From assembly GCF_900115905.1 (NCBI RefSeq), contig NZ_FOYD01000001.1, forward strand, positions 558,001 through 622,000: a stretch of 64,000 nucleotides of DNA. The letters run 5' to 3'. This DNA is from Halopseudomonas formosensis. GTDB lineage: Bacteria; Pseudomonadota; Gammaproteobacteria; Pseudomonadales; Pseudomonadaceae. This document shows, piece after piece, positions 15,523-24,818 of the stretch. Position numbers and translations under genes: made by a program. The stretch's first letter is position 1. Each line of letters begins with the position of its first letter. The notes under the pieces are model-generated. The model was not told the DNA's origin, searched no databases, and saw nothing but the letters and a program-made list of their open reading frames with translations.

Positions 15523-16397
15523 TGAACAAGCAGATGACTGCTGCGGATGTCGTAGGACAACTGCGTGATGGCATGACCATTGGTTTCGGTGGCTGGGGGC
15601 CACGGCGCAAGCCGATGGCGATAGTGCGCGAGATCCTGCGCAGTGACGTGAAGGACCTCACCGTGGTGGCCTATGGCGGCCCGGAAGTCGGCATGCTGTG
15701 TGCTGCCGGTAAGGTGAAGAAGCTGATCTTCGGCTTTGCCACCATGGACGCCATTCCGCTGGAGCCGTATTTCCGCAAGGCCCGCGAGGCCGGCACCCTG
15801 GATGTGATGGAGCTGGACGAAGGGCTGTTCCAGTGGGGCCTTAAGGCCGCTGCCATGCGCCTGCCGTTCCTGCCGGCGCGGGCCGGCCTGGCCACTGACG
15901 TGCTGACCCACAATCCGGACCTCAAGCTCATCAGCTCGCCCTACGCCGACGGCGAAGTGCTGCTGGCCATGCCGGCGCTGGAGCTGGATGTGGGCTTTGT
16001 GCATGTGAACAAGGCCGACCGGCTGGGCAACACCATGATCACCGGCAACGATGTGTATTTCGATCACCACGTCGCCCGTGCTTCCAGGCAGTGCTTCGTC
16101 TCCGCCGAGGAAGTTGTAGACCGCCTGGAACTGGACGCCGAGAGCGCCCGTTACTGCACCTTCGAACGTTCGGTGGTGACCGGCGTGGTTGAGGCGCCCA
16201 TGGGAGCGCACCCCACCGCCTGCGGACCGGCCTACGGCTGGGACATGGAGCACCTGAAGGATTACAGCGCCAGTGCCGGCGAAGAGAACGGCTGGCAGCG
16301 CTATCTGGATACCTATGTGAATTGCAGCGAAGCCCAATACCAGGAGCGCAACGGCGGGGCCGAGCGCATGGCCAACCTGCCCCTGCCGATTTTCTGA
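15522..16397 (+). CDS. ipdA: Ring C/D-opening CoA hydrolase, alpha subunit (IpdA)
   Basis: A 291-residue family I CoA-transferase alpha-type chain: N-terminal TAADVVGQLRDGMTIGFGGWG, then a glycine-rich core and LEPYFRKAREAGTLDVMELDEG. Together with the next gene it matches the IpdAB pair (ScdL1L2 in Comamonas), which is a hydrolase that opens the last steroid ring of COCHEA-CoA rather than a transferase. The ATG overlaps the last base of the dioxygenase stop. The gene order ipdA-ipdB-hydratase-ipdC-echA20 is the typical steroid nucleus arrangement, so the assignment rests on both family and context. Confidence 0.92.
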   Translation: MNKQMTAADVVGQLRDGMTIGFGGWGPRRKPMAIVREILRSDVKDLTVVAYGGPEVGMLCAAGKVKKLIFGFATMDAIPLEPYFRKAREAGTLDVMELDEGLFQWGLKAAAMRLPFLPARAGLATDVLTHNPDLKLISSPYADGEVLLAMPALELDVGFVHVNKADRLGNTMITGNDVYFDHHVARASRQCFVSAEEVVDRLELDAESARYCTFERSVVTGVVEAPMGAHPTACGPAYGWDMEHLKDYSASAGEENGWQRYLDTYVNCSEAQYQERNGGAERMANLPLPIF

Positions 16398-16408
16398 GGA
16401 GTATGACC

Positions 16409-17218
16409 ATGAGTTCCACCCAATTCACTCTGGCTGAACTGATGATCGTCGCCGCCTCCGAAGTATGGCGCGGCAATGGCGAGCTGGTTGCTTCCGGTCT
16501 GGGCATCATCCCCCGACTGGGCGCCAGCCTGGCCAAGATGACCCACAGCCCCGAGCTGCTGATGACCGACAGCGAAGCCTTCCTCGTGGAAGAGCCGGTG
16601 CCGGTCGGCCCCCGTGGCGATTACGTACCCAAATATTCCGGCTACCTGCCGTTCGAGCGGGTGTTCGATTGCGTCTGGCACGGCCGCCGTCATGCGATGG
16701 TCGGGCCGACCCAGGTGGACCGCTGGGCGCAGACGAATCTGTCGGTGATCGGCGACTACGCCAGGCCCAAGGTGGCCATGCTCGGTGTGCGCGGCCTGCC
16801 GGGCAACAGCATCAATCACCTCAACTCCTTCTACATTCCCAACCACAGCAAGCGGGTGTTCGTCGAAGGCGAGGTGGACATGGTCTCCGGCGTCGGCTTC
16901 AACCCCGAGCGCTGGGCGCCGGGCATGCGCAACGACCTGATGGGCATTGGCCGGGTGATCACCGACCTGTGCGTGATGGATTTCAATGGTCCGGATCACG
17001 CGGCGCGTGTGCTGTCGCTGCACCCGGGCGTGGATTTCGAACTGGTGCAGGAGCGCACCGGCTTCCCGCTGCTCAAGGTCGATAACCTGGGCGAGACCCC
17101 GCATCCGACCGCCGAGCAGCTGGCGATCATCGCCCGGCTGGACCCGCACAACCTGCGCGCCCGCCAGCTCAAGGGCAACCCGGCCGGCATCCGTACGGCG
17201 GAGGAGGTGCGGGGATGA
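16409..17218 (+). CDS. ipdB: Ring C/D-opening CoA hydrolase, beta subunit (IpdB)
   Basis: A 269-residue CoA-transferase beta-type chain beginning SSTQFTLAELMIVAASEVWR, with GLGIIPRLGASLAKMTHSPE and MLGVRGLPGNSINHLNSFYI near the middle, as in IpdB. It forms the heteromer with IpdA that hydrolyses the remaining carbocycle of the steroid CoA ester. ATG 16409 is preferred because GAGGA lies eight bases upstream; ATG 16403 is only two bases from it. It overlaps the next gene by four bases. Confidence 0.92.
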   Translation: MSSTQFTLAELMIVAASEVWRGNGELVASGLGIIPRLGASLAKMTHSPELLMTDSEAFLVEEPVPVGPRGDYVPKYSGYLPFERVFDCVWHGRRHAMVGPTQVDRWAQTNLSVIGDYARPKVAMLGVRGLPGNSINHLNSFYIPNHSKRVFVEGEVDMVSGVGFNPERWAPGMRNDLMGIGRVITDLCVMDFNGPDHAARVLSLHPGVDFELVQERTGFPLLKVDNLGETPHPTAEQLAIIARLDPHNLRARQLKGNPAGIRTAEEVRG

Positions 17219-18111
17219 GCGAATTCGTCGAGCGTGAGGACACGGCGGTCTACGAGACCGACAACCCGGTGTCCTACCGGGTGGAGGACGGCGTGGCGAT
17301 CGTCACCATGAGCCGCCCGCAGTACAACAACGTACAGAACTCGCAGATGACCTACGCGCTGGACGATTGTTTTCGCCGCGCAATCAATGATGACGAGGTC
17401 AAGGTCATCGTGCTGTGTTCGACCGGCAAGCACTTTTCCGCCGGGCACGATATCGGCACGCCGGGCCGGGATGTGACCAAGAGCTTCGAGCACAGGCACC
17501 TGTGGTGGGATCACACCAACAAGCCCGGTGGCGAATTCCTCTATGTGCGCGAGCAGGAAGTCTACCTGAACATGTGCCGGCGCTGGCGCGACATGCCCAA
17601 GCCGAGCATTGCCATGGTCCAGGGCGGCTGCATCGCCGGCGGGCTGATGCTGGCCTGGGTGTGCGATCTGATCGTCGCCAGTGACGACGCCTTCTTCCAG
17701 GATCCGGTGGTGCGCATGGGTATCCCCGGCGTTGAGTACTTTGCCCACGCTTTCGAGATGCACCCGCGCATTGCCAAGGAATTTCTCATGCTGGGTGATC
17801 GCATGCCGGCGTCCCGTGCCTACGAGCTGGGCATGGTCAACCGGGTGGTGCCGCGTGATGAGCTGGAAAGTACCACCCTGGAGCTGGCCCAGCGCATTGC
17901 CAGGCAGCCGCGCATGGGGCTGGCGCTGACCAAGCAGGCGGTCAACCACATCGAGGATCTGCAGGGCAAGCGTACCGGGATGGAAGCAGTGTTCGCCTGG
18001 CACCACTTTGCCCACGTGCACAACGAGCAGATTTCCGGCGACAAGCTCGGCGGCTTTGATGGCAAGGCCATGGCCGCCGCCAACAAGGCTCAGGCTGGGG
18101 AGAAGGCGTAA
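17215..18111 (+). CDS. Enoyl-CoA hydratase/isomerase family protein
   Basis: A 298-residue crotonase-fold protein with an N-terminal RVEDGVAIVTMSRPQYNN, the first oxyanion-hole segment KHFSAGHDIG near residue 83, and the second QGGCIAGGLMLAWVCDLIVA near 140. It is longer than average owing to an insert (RDVTKSFEHRHLWWDHTNKP) and a C-terminal helical tail. Glutamates expected for hydratase activity are not obvious in the insert region, where DPVVRMGIPG stands, so it may be a hydratase, isomerase or hydrolase. It sits between ipdB and ipdC with four-base and one-base overlaps, so it almost certainly works in ring C/D breakdown. Confidence 0.87.
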   Translation: MSEFVEREDTAVYETDNPVSYRVEDGVAIVTMSRPQYNNVQNSQMTYALDDCFRRAINDDEVKVIVLCSTGKHFSAGHDIGTPGRDVTKSFEHRHLWWDHTNKPGGEFLYVREQEVYLNMCRRWRDMPKPSIAMVQGGCIAGGLMLAWVCDLIVASDDAFFQDPVVRMGIPGVEYFAHAFEMHPRIAKEFLMLGDRMPASRAYELGMVNRVVPRDELESTTLELAQRIARQPRMGLALTKQAVNHIEDLQGKRTGMEAVFAWHHFAHVHNEQISGDKLGGFDGKAMAAANKAQAGEKA

Positions 18112-19226
18112 TGAGCGCCCTGCAGACGCGACTGACCGAGGCGCTGGGCTGCCGCTATCCGATCGTGCAGACTGCGATGGGCTATGTGTCCGACGCCAAC
18201 CTGGTGATCGCTACCACCCGCGCCGGAGGCTTCGGCTTTCTCGCGGGGGCAACCATCCCGGCAGCCCGGCTGGAAGCCGAGATCGAGAAGGTGATCGCCG
18301 CCACTGGTGGCAGCAACTTCGGCCTCAACTTCCACATGTTCCAGGAAAACGCCGGCCAGTGCGTGGACCTGGCGATCAAGTATCGCCTGCGCGCGGTGAG
18401 CTACGGCCGCGGCCCGGACAAGCAGACTGTGCAGCGCTTCAAGGAAGCGGGTGTGCTCTGCATTCCCACCGTGGGTGCGCTGAAACATGCGGTCAAGGCG
18501 GTGGAGATGGGTGCAGACATGGTCACCATCCAGGGTGGGGAAGGTGGCGGTCATACCGGCGGTGTACCGACGACCATCCTGCTGCCCCAGGTGCTGGCCG
18601 CGGTAAACGTGCCGGTGATCGCTGCTGGTGGTTACTCCACCGGGCGCGGGCTGGCGTCGGCGCTGGCTGCCGGCGCCGAGGGCATCGCAATGGGCACCCG
18701 CTTCATGATGAGCAGTGACTCGCCGACGCCCAGGTCCACTCTGGAGCGCTACCTGGCGACCAAGGACACTCAGCAGATCCGCGTCACCCTGGCGGTTGAT
18801 GGCATGCGCCACCGCATGGTCGACAACCCCTTCATCAAAAAGCTGGAAAGCGCAGGGCCCTTGGGACGCCTGTGGATTGCCCTGAACAGTGCTCGCAAGT
18901 GGAAGACCCAGACCGGCATGACCACCGGGCACATGATCAAGACCTTCTTCAGTGCCATCAAGGATGACCCGAGCGCGATGTCCCAGGTGATCATGGCGGC
19001 CAACCAGCCGGTGCTGCTGCAGCGCTCCATGGTCGAGGGCTTCCCGGACGAGGGCATCCTGCCCAGCGGCCAGGTGGCTGCCGCCATCGACCGGCTGCAG
19101 AGCTGTGAAGAGATCATCCAAGAGATCGCCAGCGAGGCCGAGGCCTGCCTGCAGCGACTCTATCAACGCATGCATTCCACCCCGGCGGCAGCGGCCGCCG
19201 ATCAGACAGAGAGAGTCCAGGCATGA
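18111..19226 (+). CDS. ipdC: Flavin-dependent ring C/D reductase (IpdC, nitronate monooxygenase family)
   Basis: A 371-residue TIM-barrel flavoprotein of the 2-nitropropane dioxygenase family. Landmarks are YPIVQTAMGYVSDANLVIAT at the N-terminus, GGEGGGHTGG (about residues 143-152) and VIAAGGYSTGRGLASALAAG with GTRFMMSSD for FMN phosphate binding. In steroid degraders this family member, IpdC, removes or rearranges a hydroxyl-bearing double bond of the ring C/D CoA ester before hydrolysis. Placement within the ipd operon, with overlapping starts and stops on both sides, supports that role over nitronate detoxification. Confidence 0.9.
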   Translation: MSALQTRLTEALGCRYPIVQTAMGYVSDANLVIATTRAGGFGFLAGATIPAARLEAEIEKVIAATGGSNFGLNFHMFQENAGQCVDLAIKYRLRAVSYGRGPDKQTVQRFKEAGVLCIPTVGALKHAVKAVEMGADMVTIQGGEGGGHTGGVPTTILLPQVLAAVNVPVIAAGGYSTGRGLASALAAGAEGIAMGTRFMMSSDSPTPRSTLERYLATKDTQQIRVTLAVDGMRHRMVDNPFIKKLESAGPLGRLWIALNSARKWKTQTGMTTGHMIKTFFSAIKDDPSAMSQVIMAANQPVLLQRSMVEGFPDEGILPSGQVAAAIDRLQSCEEIIQEIASEAEACLQRLYQRMHSTPAAAAADQTERVQA

Positions 19227-19975
19227 ACGCCGCATTCAATGTGGAAATCAATCAGGGCATTGCCGAGCTGGTGATCAACAAGCCGCCGGTCAATGCGCTG
19301 GACAGTAACGAATGGCTGGCGCTGGCCGCGCAGATCGATGCGCTGGGCGCCGACCCGCAGGTGCGGGTACTGATCCTGCGCTCGGAGGGGCGCGGTTTCT
19401 GCGCCGGCGTCGACATCAAAGAGCTGGATGCCCATCCCGAGCGTATCGTGCGGGTTAACGCCGGCAACTACGCGACCTTCAAGGCCATCCACCGTTGCGC
19501 AGTGCCGGTGATCGTTGCGGTGCACGGCTTCGTGCTGGGCGGCGGCATCGGCATGGCCGGTGCGGCGGACATCCTCATCGCTTCGCGCTGCGCGACCTTT
19601 GCCGTACCCGAGGTGGACCGCGGCGCCATGGGCGGCGGCGCGCACCTGCAGCGCCTGTTCCCGGTGCAGAAGGTGCGCTACATGTATTTCACCGGCGAGG
19701 CGGTAGCTGCCCCGGACGCCATGCAGTACGGCTTCATCGAGCGGCTGGTGGAGCGCGATGAGCTGGCGGGCACGGCCCGTGACGTGGCGGCGAAGATCGC
19801 TGCCAAGAGCCCGGCCATGATCCGTATCGCCAAGGAAGCCCTCAACGGTATCGAAGACGGCAACCTGGAAGACAAGTACCGCTGGGAGCAGGGCTTCACC
19901 CTGGAAGCCTACACCATGCCGGACTCCGCCGAGACCCGCCGCGCCTTCGTGGAAAAGCGCGACGCCAGCTTCTGA
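19223..19975 (+). CDS. echA20: EchA20-like ring D hydrolase (crotonase family)
   Basis: A 250-residue crotonase-fold enzyme that resembles EchA20 (ScdY) in length and in blocks such as KPPVNALDSNEWLALAAQID, RGFCAGVDIKELD, HGFVLGGGIGMAG and PEVDRGAMGGGAHLQRLFP. EchA20 opens ring D of HIEC-CoA by retro-Claisen hydrolysis, just before IpdAB and IpdC act. Oxyanion-hole segments lie near residues 60 and 105. The four-base overlap with ipdC and the following acyl-CoA dehydrogenases fit the conserved steroid nucleus operon. Confidence 0.9.
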   Translation: MNAAFNVEINQGIAELVINKPPVNALDSNEWLALAAQIDALGADPQVRVLILRSEGRGFCAGVDIKELDAHPERIVRVNAGNYATFKAIHRCAVPVIVAVHGFVLGGGIGMAGAADILIASRCATFAVPEVDRGAMGGGAHLQRLFPVQKVRYMYFTGEAVAAPDAMQYGFIERLVERDELAGTARDVAAKIAAKSPAMIRIAKEALNGIEDGNLEDKYRWEQGFTLEAYTMPDSAETRRAFVEKRDASF

Positions 19976-19984
19976 GAACCTGCC

Positions 19985-21151
19985 ATGCAACTGACCTATA
20001 GCGCCAAACAACAAGCCTTCCGCGCTGAAGTGCGCGCCTGGCTCAAGGCCAACGTGCCGAGCAAGCCGCTGGCCAGCTACGACACCCGCGAGGGCTTCGA
20101 AGAACACCGCGCCTGGGAGCGCAAGCTGTATGAAAGCCGCCTGTCCATGGTCATGTGGCCGGAACACCTGGGCGGGCGCGGCTGCGACCTGATCGAATGG
20201 TTGATCTTCGAGGAGGAGTACTACGCCGCCGGTGCGCCCATGCGCGTCAACCAGAACGGCCAGCTGCTGCTGGGGCCGACCCTGATGGAGTTCGGCACCG
20301 AGGAGCAGAAGCGCCACTTCCTGCCGCGCATTGCCTCCAGCGAAGACATGTGGGCCCAGGGCTGGTCCGAGCCCAACGCCGGCTCCGACATGGCGGCGAT
20401 CCGCAGCAAGGCGATCCGCGACGGCGATGAGTTCGTCATCAACGGCCAGAAGACCTGGTCCACCCGCGCGACCTTCGCCGACTGGATCTTCGGCCTGTTC
20501 CGTACCGACCCGCAGAGCAGCCGCCACCATGGCCTGAGCTACCTGCTGGTACCGCTCAACAGTCCCGGCGTGACCATCCGCCCGATCAAGGCGCTGAACG
20601 GCAAGGATGCCTTTGCCGAGGTGTTCTTCGACGACGTGCGTGTGCCGGCCAGCAACCTGCTGGGGGCCGAGGGCCAGGGCTGGCATGTGGCGATGGCCAC
20701 CGCCGGCTTCGAGCGCGGCCTGCTGCTGCGCTCCCCGGCGCGTTTCCAGCAGACCGCCCGGCGCCTGGTGGAGCTGTACAAGGCCAACCCGCAGGTGGCC
20801 GAGCGTGATCCCAGCGTCCGCGATGCGGTGATCGAAAGCTGGATGGGCGCCGAGGCCTATGCCCAGGCCGCCTACCACACCGTCGGGCTGGTGGAGAAGG
20901 GCGCCAAGATCGGCGCCGAGGCCAGCATCAACAAGGTGATCTGGTCGGAACTGGACCTGAAGATGCACGAGACCGCGATGCGCATTCTCGGCCCCTACGG
21001 CGAGCTGACCGGCGAGGCGCCGGAGGCGGTCGAGCATGGTAGCTGGCTGGAAGGCTTCCTGTTCGCCCAGGCCGGCCCGATCTACGCCGGTACCAACGAG
21101 ATCCAGCGCAACATCATTGCCGAGCGCATGCTCGGCCTGCCGAAAGCCTGA
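19985..21151 (+). CDS. Acyl-CoA dehydrogenase, subunit of a probable heteromer (IpdE1/FadE30-like)
   Basis: A 388-residue acyl-CoA dehydrogenase: LTYSAKQQAFRAEVRAWLKA at the N-terminus, FAD/substrate signature WAQGWSEPNAGSDMAAIRSK, TWSTRATFADW, and C-terminal YAGTNEIQRNIIAERMLGLP. The common YEGT glutamate is replaced by Ala (YAGT). A glutamate in AGFERGLLL, on the equivalent of helix G, may be the base, as in isovaleryl-CoA dehydrogenase. Steroid ACADs usually work as alpha2-beta2 pairs, and the next gene encodes a second, divergent ACAD. Its likely substrate is a ring C/D intermediate CoA ester. Confidence 0.87.
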   Translation: MQLTYSAKQQAFRAEVRAWLKANVPSKPLASYDTREGFEEHRAWERKLYESRLSMVMWPEHLGGRGCDLIEWLIFEEEYYAAGAPMRVNQNGQLLLGPTLMEFGTEEQKRHFLPRIASSEDMWAQGWSEPNAGSDMAAIRSKAIRDGDEFVINGQKTWSTRATFADWIFGLFRTDPQSSRHHGLSYLLVPLNSPGVTIRPIKALNGKDAFAEVFFDDVRVPASNLLGAEGQGWHVAMATAGFERGLLLRSPARFQQTARRLVELYKANPQVAERDPSVRDAVIESWMGAEAYAQAAYHTVGLVEKGAKIGAEASINKVIWSELDLKMHETAMRILGPYGELTGEAPEAVEHGSWLEGFLFAQAGPIYAGTNEIQRNIIAERMLGLPKA

Positions 21152-21161
21152 GGACGCCGAC

Positions 21162-22220
21162 ATGGACTTTACCTTTACCGAAGACCAATTGGCCTTCCGC
21201 GAAGCGATCAGCCGCTTCCTGATGACCGAGGCGCCGCCGGAAATACTGCGCGAGATCTGGGATACCGATGACGGCCGCTCCCCGGAGCTGCGCCGCAAGA
21301 TGGCCGAGCAGGGCCTGACCGCCCTGTCGGTACCGGAAGAGCAGGGCGGCCTGGGCATGGATGACATTGCCTGGTCGCTGCTGACCCAGGAACTGGGCTA
21401 CTACGCCATTGCCGATTCCATGGCCGATACCGCCTACGTGGCCACCGGCCTGCTCAATGCCCTGCCGGCAGACACACCGCGCCGGGACGAGATGCTGTCG
21501 CGCATTGCCGAGGGCAACGTTCGCATCGCCGTGGGCCACAGCGTCAACCCGCTGATTGCCGACGTGCACCTGGCCGATGTGGTGCTGCTGGAGCACCAGG
21601 GCGAAGTGCACGGCCTGCGCCGCGATGCCATCGGCTACGAGCGCAACCCGAGCATCGACAGCTCGCGGCGGCTGAGCCGGGTCACCTTCCATCCCAATGC
21701 CGACAGCCTGGTGCTGGGCGCCGAGCAGGGGCGGGCGGTCTGGGCCCAGACCCTGAACCGGGGTGCGCTGGCGGTGGCCGGCCAGAGCCTGGGCCTGGCC
21801 CAGCGCATGCTCGACCTGTCGGTGGACTACGTGGTGCAGCGCAAGCAGTTCGGCAAGCCGATCGGCAGCTTCCAGGCGGTCAAGCATCACCTGGCGGATG
21901 TGGCGGGCAAGATCGAGTTTGCCAAGCCGGTGCTGTACCGCGCCGCCCATGCCCTGGCCCGGGGTGAGGCCAACGCCGATCTGCACGTCTCCCACGCCAA
22001 GCTGGCCTGCTGCGAAGCCGCCTGGCTGGCCGGCCGGCATGGCATCCAGGTACACGGCGCCATGGGCTACACCTGGGAGGTCGACCTGCAGATGTTCATG
22101 AAACGCGCCTGGGCCCTGGACTCGTCCTGGGGCGACCGTGCCTTTCACAAATCCCGGGTGGCCAATGCCATCCTCGCGCCCGATGCTCCCATCGGCCCGC
22201 AATTCACCTTCGAGGGATAA
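21162..22220 (+). CDS. Acyl-CoA dehydrogenase, partner subunit (IpdE2/FadE33-like)
   Basis: A 352-residue ACAD-fold chain starting DFTFTEDQLAFREAISRFLM, with VPEEQGGLGMDDIAWSLLTQ and C-terminal HAKLACCEAAWLAGRHGIQV then GAMGYTWEVDLQMFMKRAW. The middle beta-domain is shortened and lacks the WxSEPxxGSD block, typical for the non-catalytic or FAD-sharing partner of steroid alpha2-beta2 ACADs. ATG 21162 follows TGAGGAC, which overlaps the stop of the preceding gene. I infer it pairs with the 19985-21151 product. Confidence 0.85.
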   Translation: MDFTFTEDQLAFREAISRFLMTEAPPEILREIWDTDDGRSPELRRKMAEQGLTALSVPEEQGGLGMDDIAWSLLTQELGYYAIADSMADTAYVATGLLNALPADTPRRDEMLSRIAEGNVRIAVGHSVNPLIADVHLADVVLLEHQGEVHGLRRDAIGYERNPSIDSSRRLSRVTFHPNADSLVLGAEQGRAVWAQTLNRGALAVAGQSLGLAQRMLDLSVDYVVQRKQFGKPIGSFQAVKHHLADVAGKIEFAKPVLYRAAHALARGEANADLHVSHAKLACCEAAWLAGRHGIQVHGAMGYTWEVDLQMFMKRAWALDSSWGDRAFHKSRVANAILAPDAPIGPQFTFEG

Positions 22221-22223
22221 GCC

Positions 22224-23375
22224 ATGGCCCAAGCCTATATCGTTGATGCCCTGCGCAGCCCGACCGGCCGGCGCAAGGGCAGTCTGGCCGACGTCCACGC
22301 CATCGACCTGGGCGCCCATGTGCTCAAGGCGCTGGTCGAGCGCAACGCCATTCCCGCTGACGAATACGATGATGTGATCTTCGGCTGCGTGGATACCATC
22401 GGCTCCCAGGCCGGCGACATCGCCCGCACCAGCTGGCTGGCCGCGGGCCTGCCGCTGACTGTGCCCGGCACCACCGTGGATCGCCAGTGCGGCTCATCCC
22501 AGCAGGCGCTGCACTTTGCCGCCCAGGCGGTGATGAGCGGCACCCAGGATGTGGTTGCCGTGGGCGGCGTGCAGACCATGACCCAGATTCCGATTTCCTC
22601 GGCCATGCTGGCCGGCCAGCCGCTGGGCTTTCCCGATCCCTTCTCCGGCAGCAAGGGCTGGCAGGCACGCTTCGGCGACCAGCCGGTGAACCAGTTCTAC
22701 TCGGCCCAGCGCATTGCCAGCCACTGGAATATCAGCCGCGCCGACATGGAAGCCTTCGCGCTGGAAAGCCATCGCCGCGCGTTGCAGGCCATTGCCGAAG
22801 GTCGCTTCGAGCGGGAGATAGTCGCGCTCAACGGCCTGGCCGTGGACGAGACGCCGCGCGACACCACGCTGGAGAAGATGGCCTCGCTGGAGCCGGTGGA
22901 CCCGCAGTTCCCGGATATCACCGCAGCGGTGTCCAGCCAGACCTGTGACGCCTCGGCGGCCATGCTGGTGGTCTCGGAGGCGGCGCTCAAGCGCTACAAC
23001 CTGACCCCGCGGGCACGCATTCACAACCTCACGGTGATGGGCGACGACCCCATCTGGCACCTGACCGCGCCAATCCCGGCGACCCGCAAGGCGCTGCAGC
23101 GCGCCGGCATGAGCATGGCCGACATCGACCTGGTGGAGATCAACGAAGCCTTCGCCTCGGTGGTCATGGCCTGGCAGAAGGAGCTGGATTTCGACCCGGC
23201 CAGGACCAACGTCAACGGTGGCGCCATCGCCCTGGGTCACCCACTGGGCGCTACCGGCGCACGGCTGATGACAACACTGCTGCATGAGCTGGAGCGCAGC
23301 GGCGGCCGCTACGGCCTGCAGACCATGTGCGAAGGCGGTGGGCAGGCCAACGTGACTATCATCGAACGGTTGTAA
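22224..23375 (+). CDS. Acetyl-CoA acyltransferase (FadA5/FadA6-like thiolase)
   Basis: A 383-residue degradative thiolase with nucleophile cysteine in VDRQCGSSQQALHFAAQ (about residue 90), [13 protein letters not shown] (about 310), the histidine block GGAIALGHPLGATGARL (about 340) and the second cysteine in MCEGGGQAN. The RQCGSSQQ version, rather than RFCxSGL, is shared with the steroid thiolases FadA5 and FadA6. It closes the 14623-23375 operon four bases after the second ACAD and should thiolyse a ring C/D beta-keto-CoA. The acyl chain is not decidable from sequence. Confidence 0.9.
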   Translation: MAQAYIVDALRSPTGRRKGSLADVHAIDLGAHVLKALVERNAIPADEYDDVIFGCVDTIGSQAGDIARTSWLAAGLPLTVPGTTVDRQCGSSQQALHFAAQAVMSGTQDVVAVGGVQTMTQIPISSAMLAGQPLGFPDPFSGSKGWQARFGDQPVNQFYSAQRIASHWNISRADMEAFALESHRRALQAIAEGRFEREIVALNGLAVDETPRDTTLEKMASLEPVDPQFPDITAAVSSQTCDASAAMLVVSEAALKRYNLTPRARIHNLTVMGDDPIWHLTAPIPATRKALQRAGMSMADIDLVEINEAFASVVMAWQKELDFDPARTNVNGGAIALGHPLGATGARLMTTLLHELERSGGRYGLQTMCEGGGQANVTIIERL

Positions 23376-23455
23376 CGGCGCCGTGACCGGCCTGCTGCTC
23401 AGCGTACGGGTGGGCAGCAGGCCCGTCTGGCGCTCATCGTCGCAAAGGGGTTCTG

Positions 23456-24688
23456 ATGTCGGAGAACACTCAAGCAGGTCCTTCCCCACGCCTGTCGCTG
23501 GATGAATACGACCGCATCGTCGGCAAGATCTACTCCGGCGCGCTGCACACCGAGCACCTGCATGCGGCGCTGGAAGAGCTGCGGGTGCTGTTCGGTGCCA
23601 ACTTCGCATCGCTTATCCTGCATGTCTCCGAAGCCGAGGACGTGGCGCTCATGCTGGTGGCCGGCAGTCACCAGGTCGAGGGTCGGGTGGCGCTGTTCAA
23701 GTACTTCCCCGGTGACACGCCGCTGGCGCGGCTGCCGGTGGACCGGGTGTTCTGCATCGAAGACCTGATGAGCATGGCCGAGTGGGAAAGCAGTCGCTAC
23801 TACCGCGAATACGCCCGGCCCAGCGACGCCTACCATGTCATGGGCGCGGACCTGGCGACCCAGTCGGGTGTCATCGGCCTGCGCATCTCCCGGGGTCACG
23901 GCCAGCCCGCATTCAGCGAGCAGGATCGGGCGCTCTGTGCCCGGTTGCTACCGCACCTGCGCTGCAGCCTGGACTTCCATGACCTGCTGGAGCGGCGCGA
24001 GTCCATGGGCAATCTCTATTCCGAGGCGGTGAACCGCCTGTCCATTGCCAGCCTGGTGCTCGACGAAGCGGGCAACGTGCTGCAGCTCAACGCGGTGGCC
24101 CGCACCCTGCTGGCCCAGGCCGACGGGCTCAAGCTGGTCGGCACCCGGCTGGAAGCCAGCTACCCCAGCGATAACCGCGAGCTGTACCGCTTCATCCGCT
24201 ATGCCGCCGAATCCCGTGACCGGCAGACCGCACAGGCCGTGTCCGGTGCCATCTCCGTGGCGCGACCCTCGGGTCAGGTCAGCCTGGGCGTGGTCATCGA
24301 GCCTATCCGCAGCTCCGGTTGGGTGGAGGGACGTGGCCAGCCGGTGGTGATGGTTTACGTGCGCGATGCGGTGGGCGATGTGCAGATGAGCAGCAAGGTG
24401 GCCCAGGAGCTGTTCGCTTTCACCCCCGCGGAAACCACCCTGGCGCTGGAGCTGGCCAACGGCCTGTCGCTGGAGGAAACCGCCGAGAAACTGGGTATCA
24501 CCCGCAACACTGCGCGGGCGCACCTGCGCTCCATTTTTGCCAAGACCGGCATCAAGCGCCAGGCCGAACTGGTGCGGGTCATGCTTAACAGTGTCGTCTC
24601 GCTGGGCCTGGGTGAAGTTGCCCCGCTGGAGCAGGGCCCGGTGCCGGTCGTCATCCAGCCGGAACAGCGTTTTACCCCCGAAGCCTAG
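23456..24688 (+). CDS. LuxR-type transcriptional regulator, paralogue 1
   Basis: This 410-residue protein has an N-terminal sensor region of about 340 residues that looks like GAF plus PAS-like segments (LSLDEYDRIVGKIYSGALHT; NRLSIASLVLDEAGNVLQLN). The C-terminal LuxR helix-turn-helix is at roughly 342-400, with ANGLSLEETAEKLGITRNTA as helices 1-2 of the reader. It shares its layout, and most of the HTH, with paralogues at 34719 and 36122. AGGGG lies upstream of the ATG at 23456. A ligand-responsive activator of steroid genes is likely; the ligand-binding region is the most divergent part among the three. Confidence 0.9.
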   Translation: MSENTQAGPSPRLSLDEYDRIVGKIYSGALHTEHLHAALEELRVLFGANFASLILHVSEAEDVALMLVAGSHQVEGRVALFKYFPGDTPLARLPVDRVFCIEDLMSMAEWESSRYYREYARPSDAYHVMGADLATQSGVIGLRISRGHGQPAFSEQDRALCARLLPHLRCSLDFHDLLERRESMGNLYSEAVNRLSIASLVLDEAGNVLQLNAVARTLLAQADGLKLVGTRLEASYPSDNRELYRFIRYAAESRDRQTAQAVSGAISVARPSGQVSLGVVIEPIRSSGWVEGRGQPVVMVYVRDAVGDVQMSSKVAQELFAFTPAETTLALELANGLSLEETAEKLGITRNTARAHLRSIFAKTGIKRQAELVRVMLNSVVSLGLGEVAPLEQGPVPVVIQPEQRFTPEA

Positions 24689-24714
24689 CCTGCCTACGCC
24701 CAGCACAGGCCCTT

Positions 24715-24733
24715 TAGTCTCTATGGACGATGA
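24715..24733 (+). promoter_or_regulatory. Operator-like motif, site 5
   Basis: TAGTCTCTATGGACGATGA is a full consensus match just after the LuxR paralogue 1 stop. AACAAT at 24753-24758 is the likely -10, which puts the palindrome centre at about -42.5. It would drive the operon starting at 24819. Confidence 0.8.
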
Positions 24734-24818
24734 TTGCGAAGGGGCCGCTGGCAACAATCATTCCCCACGCCAGAGCGCGTCGCAGGGCGGCGCCGGCACA
24801 CGAACAGGGGAACAGCAG

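Noticed and set aside
19202-21367. 721-codon minus-strand open frame
   Set aside because: It runs opposite echA20 and two acyl-CoA dehydrogenases, whose motifs are intact. The reverse product shows no family features.
23434-23441. TCATCGTC before LuxR paralogue 1 as another minus-strand operator
   Set aside because: Only the GACGATGA half is present. The partner half is CCCCTTT instead of TAGTC, and no minus-strand gene follows.
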